Assembly: GCA_002508495.1 (NCBI GenBank)
Contig: DANA01000027.1
Coordinates: forward strand, 1 to 18,322
DNA from: Methanoregula sp. UBA276
GTDB lineage: Archaea; Halobacteriota; Methanomicrobia; Methanomicrobiales; Methanospirillaceae
DNA length: 18,322 nucleotides
Direction of reading: 5' to 3'
Under the pieces are notes generated by a model, which saw nothing but the letters and a program-made list of their open reading frames with translations, ran no database searches and was not told where the DNA came from. Below, piece after piece: positions 13,497 through 18,322 of the stretch; within the stretch, counting starts at the first letter, position 1; every line of letters starts with the position of its first letter. A program made the translations under genes and the position numbers.

Positions 13497-14219
13497 GTGA
13501 ACTATGGCGGATTTATCCCGCTTTCAACGGTTGACTGGAGAGGAAAGTCCGTATGCACACTCTTTCTCCGGGGTTGCCCTGTCCGCTGCGCCTACTGCCA
13601 GAACAGTGCAATCCTTACCGGAAAGGATATGCGGGACATCAAAGAAGTTGTTGCCATGATCCGGGAATCCCTCCTGGCGGTAAGCGCGGTTGTTTTCTCG
13701 GGCGGGGAACCCACGATGCAAAAAGATGCTCTCCTGGCACTTGCAACGGAAGCAAAGGCATTAGGGCTTGCCGTAGGAATCCATACCAACGGGGTGTTTC
13801 CCGATACCCTTCAGGCCCTGATTGACGGCGGGCTTGTCGACCACATCGCGCTTGACATCAAAGCCCGCTGGGCGCGGTATAATAATCTCCTGAAAGGAAA
13901 TTATGTAGAGAACGTACAGCGATCACTCGCCCTGTGCCGGGAAGCCCATAAATCCGGGCGCCTTCCCGAATTCGAGACGGTTGTCACGCTCTTCCGCGGG
14001 TATGATGACGAGGTGCCCGTAATCGCTCAGGAAGTAGGGGACGTTGATCTCGTTCTCCAGCAGGGAGTGACCGGGCAGGTCCGCCCCCTTTCAGAAGATG
14101 AGATGAAAGCAATAGCCGATACCCTCCCACGGGCAGTACGAATCCGGACCCGGGAAGGGGGTGAAATTTTCTATGAAGGTGATAGGAGTCGTCGGGATGC
14201 CCGCAAGCGGCAAGGGTGA
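13497..14219 (+). CDS. Radical SAM activating enzyme, NrdG2-like (anaerobic ribonucleotide reductase activase-related)
   Basis: 240 residues. C27-x3-C31-x2-C34 (CPVRCAYC) binds the 4Fe-4S cluster and SAM; SGGEPT at 68-73 binds the SAM amino group; HTNG and DHIALDIKA are typical later strands. The N-terminus NYGGFIPLSTVDWRG is characteristic of the NrdG2 subfamily of glycyl-radical-activating enzymes. Its partner, perhaps the anaerobic ribonucleotide reductase, is not in the window, so the target is inferred. The GTG start at 13497 is chosen because GGTGAT lies at 13480-13485 and family proteins begin with this motif; an in-frame TTG at 13485 overlaps the ribosome site. First gene of a four-gene operon; its 3' end overlaps the UPF0200 gene by 47 nt. 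Confidence 0.85.
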   Translation: MNYGGFIPLSTVDWRGKSVCTLFLRGCPVRCAYCQNSAILTGKDMRDIKEVVAMIRESLLAVSAVVFSGGEPTMQKDALLALATEAKALGLAVGIHTNGVFPDTLQALIDGGLVDHIALDIKARWARYNNLLKGNYVENVQRSLALCREAHKSGRLPEFETVVTLFRGYDDEVPVIAQEVGDVDLVLQQGVTGQVRPLSEDEMKAIADTLPRAVRIRTREGGEIFYEGDRSRRDARKRQG

Positions 14220-14721
14220 GTTCTCAAAGATCGCATCAGCCATGGGCATTCCGGTGATTGTCATGGGCGATATGATCCGGCGGGCGGTTGCAGCCGCCGG
14301 CCTGGAGCCGAATGACGAGAATTTCGGTGCCACGGCAAACCGGCTCCGGGCAGAACAGGGCATGGATGCAATTGCAGTGCTCTGTGTCCCCGAGATACAG
14401 AAACTGGGAGCCCCGCTTGTCCTTGTTGACGGGATACGGGGCGACCGGGAAGTTGCCTTATTCAAAAAGGAGTTCCCCGCCTTCCACCTCATCAGCATCG
14501 ATTCATCCTTTGCAGACCGGCTTGCACGGATCACCTCGCGGGCCCGTTCAGATGACTTCACCACCGCAGATGCCCTCCGTAACCGCGATACCCGCGAACT
14601 TGGCTGGGGGCTCGCAAAAGCCCTGGAAATGGCAGATATCCACCTGAAAAACGAAGGGACGCTCGATGATTTTTCCCGTGAAGTCAGAACACTGCTTATG
14701 AAACTGGGACAGGACGCATGA
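14173..14721 (+). CDS. UPF0200 family P-loop nucleotide kinase-like protein
   Basis: 182 residues. The P-loop GMPASGKGE is at 8-16, followed by VIVMGDMIRR near 32-41 as in nucleotide/dephospho-CoA kinase folds, and VLVDGIRGDREV near 97 as the Walker B/LID-side region. This matches the archaeal UPF0200 family, whose substrate is unknown. The start at 14173 has GGGGGTGA 7-8 nt upstream, inside the nrdG2-like gene; the in-frame GTG at 14161 overlaps that site and is less likely. It overlaps the upstream gene by 47 nt and the downstream gene by 4 nt (ATGA), so translation is coupled. A kinase acting on a nucleotide or cofactor precursor is inference. Confidence 0.83.
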   Translation: MKVIGVVGMPASGKGEFSKIASAMGIPVIVMGDMIRRAVAAAGLEPNDENFGATANRLRAEQGMDAIAVLCVPEIQKLGAPLVLVDGIRGDREVALFKKEFPAFHLISIDSSFADRLARITSRARSDDFTTADALRNRDTRELGWGLAKALEMADIHLKNEGTLDDFSREVRTLLMKLGQDA

Positions 14722-15491
14722 GTATCACCCCGTATTTTTCCTCATCTGCAAAGGTCTGGGACGACATCAGCTGGGTTTTTGGCATCAAAGACGCGGGTTT
14801 TTCCGGCTGGGAGATCGTGAGCGACGGGAACTACCGGCTCGAAAATCCGGCCTGCCGGAAAAGGATCGATGAGACCCTTGCGAGCACGGGCCTGAAGGTG
14901 ACCGTCCATGCCCCCTACGGTGACCTGAACCTTGCAACCCTCAATGACCCGATATACCGCGAGTCGATCCGGCAGGTCTGCACCTGCATTGAACATGCTG
15001 CAGACCTGACCGATCGGGTCACTATTCACCCGGGGTATATGTCGCCGGTCGGAAAACTGATGCCACAGAAAATATGGGACCTCCAGAAAGACGCCCTGCG
15101 GCAGATTGGGAAGGTTGCTTCCGACAATGGTGTTCTTGCCTGTCTCGAGAACATGATTGGCATTAAGGAATTCCTCTGCCGTTCGCCCGAGGAACTCATC
15201 GGGATGACCGAAGGTATCGAAGGCATCGGGATGACGTTCGATTTCGGCCATGCCAACACGGTCGGGAAAATTGCCGCATTCCTGCCGTACGCCGGCCGTG
15301 CAAACCATATCCATATCCATGACAACCACGGGCAGTCCGATGAGCACCTTGCTCTCGGGGATGGAACAATTGACTGGAAGGTTGTCGGAAGAGAGATTGC
15401 ATCGCGTTATAATGGTATTGCGGTTGTCGAAGGCCGGTCGGTTGAGGAAGGGAAAAAAAGCCTTGCGGTATTCCGGGAGTGTTTCCGATGA
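14718..15491 (+). CDS. TIM-barrel protein of the sugar phosphate isomerase/epimerase (AP endonuclease 2) superfamily
   Basis: 257 residues with the xylose-isomerase-like TIM-barrel pattern. VTVHAPYGDLNLA is near 60-73, TIHPGY near 101, CLENM near 141, MTFDFGHANT near 172-181 and HIHIHDNHGQSDEHLALGDGTIDW near 197-220. The Glu, His and Asp residues at these strand ends form the metal site of endonuclease IV and sugar-phosphate isomerase relatives. Whether it acts on a sugar phosphate or on abasic DNA cannot be decided from sequence; its length and the HDN-(x)n-GDG-x-IDW motif favour the isomerase/epimerase group. It is joined to both neighbours by ATGA overlaps. Confidence 0.78.
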   Translation: MSITPYFSSSAKVWDDISWVFGIKDAGFSGWEIVSDGNYRLENPACRKRIDETLASTGLKVTVHAPYGDLNLATLNDPIYRESIRQVCTCIEHAADLTDRVTIHPGYMSPVGKLMPQKIWDLQKDALRQIGKVASDNGVLACLENMIGIKEFLCRSPEELIGMTEGIEGIGMTFDFGHANTVGKIAAFLPYAGRANHIHIHDNHGQSDEHLALGDGTIDWKVVGREIASRYNGIAVVEGRSVEEGKKSLAVFRECFR

Positions 15492-16429
15492 GCGGCGAGA
15501 CGCTCCACGTCCATTTTTTGGGAACCGCCGGGGCACTGCCGACACCGCAGCGCAACCCGCCCTGCATCATGGTCCGGCGTGGTTCCGACACCATCCTCTT
15601 TGACTGCGGCGAGGGGGCGCAGCAGCAGATGATGCGGGCCCGGTGCGGGTTTACCATCAATGCCATCTTCATCACCCACTGGCATGCCGACCATTTTCTC
15701 GGCGTATTCGGCCTTGTCCAGACCATGTCCTTCAACGGGCGCACCGAACCCCTGACTATTTACGGCCCTGACTGGGTGCACGAGTTTGTCCGGACCCTGC
15801 GGCAGGTTGCCCGTTTCAACCTGAAATTCACGATGGAATCCGTGGAACTCTCCCCGGGGTCATGGGTACGGTTCAACGGGTATACCATCACCGCATTCGG
15901 GGTCAGCCATGGCATACCTGCCCTGGGCTTCGTGCTCGAAGAAGACACCCGCCCGGGACGGTTCAACCGCGAAAAGGCAATTGAACTTGGGGTACCGCCC
16001 GGCCCGCTGTTTGGCCGGCTCCAGCGTGGCGAGACCATTAACGTCACCGCAGGAAGCGAGAATCACGAGGTCCAGCCGGAACAGGTCCTGGGTAAACCAC
16101 GCCCGGGAAGAAAAATTGTCTATACGGGTGACACAAGGGCCCTTGCACCGGCTTCTCTGGATATCGCCCGCGATGCTGACCTTTTCATCCACGATGCTAC
16201 CTACGATGAGAGCGAAAGTGCCCGGGCTGCAGAGTTCTTCCATGCAACGGCGGGACAGGCGGGCGAGGCTGCTGCGGCACTCGCAGCAAAGACCCTTGTC
16301 CTTGTCCATATCAGTTCCCGGTATACCGACGCGGTTGCCCATATCAGCGACGCAAAAAAGAAGTATAGCGGACCGGTTCTGGCACCCAATGATCTCGATA
16401 TGATTGAGATCGCCTGCCGGGACGAATGA
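15488..16429 (+). CDS. rnz: Ribonuclease Z (tRNA 3' processing endonuclease)
   Basis: 313 residues, usual for archaeal RNase Z. It cuts pre-tRNA after the discriminator base to remove the 3' trailer. FLGTAGALPTPQRNPP lies at the N-terminus, FDCGEGAQQQMM at 38-49 and the zinc motif H64-x-H66-x-D68-H69 (THWHADH). Downstream are FGVSHGIPALGF, YTGDTRAL with a zinc-bridging Asp, HDATYDES and LVHISSRYTD with the last zinc His. The start at 15488 is in an ATGA overlap with the upstream gene and has GGGAGTG before it; an in-frame GTG at 15479 would add only three residues. Last gene of the operon that begins with the NrdG2-like gene. Confidence 0.95.
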   Translation: MSGETLHVHFLGTAGALPTPQRNPPCIMVRRGSDTILFDCGEGAQQQMMRARCGFTINAIFITHWHADHFLGVFGLVQTMSFNGRTEPLTIYGPDWVHEFVRTLRQVARFNLKFTMESVELSPGSWVRFNGYTITAFGVSHGIPALGFVLEEDTRPGRFNREKAIELGVPPGPLFGRLQRGETINVTAGSENHEVQPEQVLGKPRPGRKIVYTGDTRALAPASLDIARDADLFIHDATYDESESARAAEFFHATAGQAGEAAAALAAKTLVLVHISSRYTDAVAHISDAKKKYSGPVLAPNDLDMIEIACRDE

Positions 16430-16541
16430 GCGATTATTGCCTGCTTCTCCGGTAACAAGTAAATTAACCTTAGGCGATCCCATTCATTATCATACAAAAG
16501 CTGGAGCGTTCGTCCGGTAATCGTGCGAGCGCGTTGACGAT

Positions 16542-16549
16542 ACTATACC
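16542..16549 (+). promoter_or_regulatory. TATA box for the DHH phosphoesterase gene
   Basis: ACTATACC in the 163-nt gap is centred about 47 nt before the ATG at 16593, giving a leader of about 20 nt containing GGAGAG. This disfavours an in-frame ATG at 16563. No clear terminator for rnz and no gene is seen in the gap. Confidence 0.45.
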
Positions 16550-16592
16550 ATATCGCAACAATATGCCAGAACGCTTGTGTGTGGAGAGAGTT

Positions 16593-18322
16593 ATGAAAGA
16601 TACAGATTCTGATGACGTGACTGTTTACCGCCTCGGATCAGGTTGTGACCTTGCGGATATCGAAGAAGGAAAAGTGTACCAGGGCAAGGTCCAGGGCTTT
16701 GCCAATTTTGGCATGTTCGTCCAGATCAATGACCGGATCAAGGGACTTGTGCACAAGACCAACCAAAAGGGCGAATACCATGAACGGGATTCCATCCTCG
16801 TCCGTGTCCGCCAGGTCCGTCCGAATGGCAATATCGATCTTGAGGACGTTCATATCCAGGTATACCAGGTGCAGACCATCGAAAGGAAATCCACCCGGGT
16901 ACGGATAGCCGACCTTGCCGGCAAGGTGGGAAGAACGGTTGCAATCGAAGGGGAGATAGCCCAGATCAAGCAGACCAGCGGGCCGACCATCTTCACCATC
17001 GTTGACGACACCGGCACCCAGAACGCTGCGGCATTTGTCGAAGCCGGGGTAAGAGCATACCCGGAAGCCGAGATGGAAAACATTGTCCGGGTCATCGGGG
17101 AAGTCATGACCCGGAACGGCCAGCTCCAGATCGAAGTCGACGCACTTTCGGTTCTTTCCGGCGAAGAAGCGGATGAAGTCAGGGAGCGTATTGAAACGGC
17201 ACTCAATGCACGTGCAGAGCCGGAGGATATCCCGCTTCTCGTGGAGAGCCCGGTGATGGAGAAACTCCGTCCCGAGATGAGAAAAATTGCCAGCATCATA
17301 CGGAAAGCCGTCTTCACCTCCCAGCCCATCATCCTCCGCCATCACGCGGACGCCGATGGCATCTGCTCGGCAGTTGCAATCGAACAGGCAGTGACCTCCC
17401 TGATCCGGGAGTCCGGTGGCGACTTTGACGCTGACTATTTCCTCTTCAAGCGTGCACCGTCCAAGGCACCGTTCTACGAGATCGAGGACATAACCCGTGA
17501 CCTCGACTTCGCGCTCAAGGACCATATCCGCTTCGGCCAGAAGATGCCCCTCATCCTCCTTACGGACAACGGATCTACAGAAGAGGACGAGCCGGCGTAC
17601 AAGGTCGCCAGTGTCTATGACATCGAACTGGTTGTCATCGATCACCACCACCCGGATGCCACCATCGATAAATATGTCAAAGCGCACGTGAACCCGTATC
17701 ATGCGGGCGGGGACTTTGGCATCACGGCCGGCATGCTCGGCACGGAAGTAGCCCGCCTGATCAACCCCAAGGTTGAACCGGTCATCCGTCACCTGCCGGC
17801 AGTAGCCGGTGTTGGCGACCGCAGCGAGGCTCCCGAACGGGAAAAATTCCTTGCTCTTGTCCGCGACCAGTACCCCGAAGATGCCTGCAAGGAGATCGCC
17901 CTTGCTCTTGACTACGAACAGTTCTGGCTCCGGTTCAATGATGGACGGGAAATTGTCAAGGACATTCTCAACATCAACGGCAATACCGAGCGTCACAAGA
18001 AACTCGTCCGGCTCCTGGTGGAAGAGGCAAACGCCATGATCGATGACCAGATGAACGCAACCATGCCGCACGTTGTCCCGCGGGTACTGGCAAACGATGC
18101 CCGGCTCTTCCTCCTTGATGTGGAGATCCATGCTCATAAGTTCACGTTCCCGCCGCCGGGCAAGACCAGTGGCGAGGTTCACGACCGCCTGTGCCGGGAA
18201 AACGAGGGGAAACCGGTGGTCACGATCGGGTTCGGCCCCGACTTTGCTGTACTTCGTTCCCGGGGAGTTCTCATGAATATCCCCCGTATGGTTCGCGAAC
18301 TCCGTAACGAGATCCCCGGCGG
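16593..18322 (+). CDS. RecJ-like DHH phosphoesterase/exonuclease with S1 and OB domains (3' end beyond window)
   Basis: 576 codons are present and the frame is open to the window end. Residues about 26-85 are an S1 RNA-binding domain (GKVYQGKVQGFANFGMFVQI). Residues about 110-190 are an OB fold of the tRNA_anti/ssDNA-binding type (VAIEGEIAQIKQT, then FTIVDDTG). From about 245 the DHH phosphoesterase domain follows: RHHADADG at 249-256, LLTDNG near 322 and IDHHHP at 349-354, the Mn-binding motifs of RecJ and related nucleases. Family members degrade single-stranded DNA or RNA from the 5' end and can associate with the archaeal replisome. The start at 16593 has GGAGAG just upstream. Archaeal relatives with an N-terminal DnaJ-type zinc finger are known; none is encoded here before the S1 domain. 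Substrate, DNA or RNA, is not determined. Confidence 0.87.
   Translation, partial: MKDTDSDDVTVYRLGSGCDLADIEEGKVYQGKVQGFANFGMFVQINDRIKGLVHKTNQKGEYHERDSILVRVRQVRPNGNIDLEDVHIQVYQVQTIERKSTRVRIADLAGKVGRTVAIEGEIAQIKQTSGPTIFTIVDDTGTQNAAAFVEAGVRAYPEAEMENIVRVIGEVMTRNGQLQIEVDALSVLSGEEADEVRERIETALNARAEPEDIPLLVESPVMEKLRPEMRKIASIIRKAVFTSQPIILRHHADADGICSAVAIEQAVTSLIRESGGDFDADYFLFKRAPSKAPFYEIEDITRDLDFALKDHIRFGQKMPLILLTDNGSTEEDEPAYKVASVYDIELVVIDHHHPDATIDKYVKAHVNPYHAGGDFGITAGMLGTEVARLINPKVEPVIRHLPAVAGVGDRSEAPEREKFLALVRDQYPEDACKEIALALDYEQFWLRFNDGREIVKDILNINGNTERHKKLVRLLVEEANAMIDDQMNATMPHVVPRVLANDARLFLLDVEIHAHKFTFPPPGKTSGEVHDRLCRENEGKPVVTIGFGPDFAVLRSRGVLMNIPRMVRELRNEIPG

Noticed and set aside
16638..18182. Open frame of 514 codons on the minus strand
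   Set aside because: Opposite the S1-OB-DHH gene, which has intact catalytic motifs; a codon-bias shadow.
1..18322. CRISPR arrays, transposases, integrase sites, tRNA or rRNA genes
   Set aside because: I saw no regularly spaced repeats, transposase-like proteins or tRNA-like T-loop sequences; the window reads as ordinary chromosomal gene order.

Overview
The window looks like chromosomal DNA of a methanogenic archaeon, most likely Methanomicrobiales (Methanoregula / Methanosphaerula / Methanospirillum relatives). The evidence is archaeal gene content (Cdc48/VAT AAA ATPase, a single Sm-like protein, archaeal RNase Z, a UPF0200 kinase-like protein, an S1-OB-DHH RecJ-like protein, ADP-forming acyl-CoA synthetase, short archaeal ThiC), archaeal TATA boxes about 26 nt before inferred transcript starts, GGTGA/GGAGG ribosome sites, oligo-T terminators and moderately high GC. 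The genus is an inference. Nothing looks like a phage, insertion sequence, CRISPR array or tRNA/rRNA gene, and coding density is high.

Layout. (1) 3-1766, plus: the end of a RimK/glutathione-synthetase-type ATP-grasp ligase, a YkgJ-type Cys-rich metal-binding protein and a GCS2-type glutamate-cysteine-ligase-like protein, tightly packed as one operon. This may be a two-ligase pathway to an unknown gamma-glutamyl compound. (2) 1834-3915, plus: a fused ADP-forming acyl-CoA synthetase with the ATP-grasp half first. (3) 4087-5772, minus: a four-domain signalling protein, degenerate receiver - PAS - PAS - diadenylate cyclase (c-di-AMP synthase) domain. This is the most striking gene here. (4) 5949-6555, minus: an Sm-like protein followed by a winged-helix regulator with a four-Cys cluster. 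(5) 6666-8733, minus: class I fructose-1,6-bisphosphatase and a divergent class II aldolase-like enzyme, apparently a sugar-phosphate operon. (6) 8981-11830, minus: a proteostasis operon of Cdc48/VAT unfoldase then Hsp20, with a perfect inverted repeat at the inferred start of transcription. (7) 12090-13367, plus: thiC, probably leaderless, divergent from cdc48. (8) 13497-16429, plus: an overlapping four-gene operon of a NrdG2-like radical SAM activase, a UPF0200 P-loop kinase-like protein, a TIM-barrel sugar-phosphate-isomerase-like protein and RNase Z. (9) 16593 to the window end, plus: a RecJ-like DHH phosphoesterase with S1 and OB domains, cut off by the window.

No gene-free stretch exceeds 300 bases. 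The six larger gaps (3916-4086, 5773-5948, 8734-8980, 11831-12089, 13368-13496, 16430-16592) hold promoters, terminators and inverted repeats, listed individually; I see no further genes in them.
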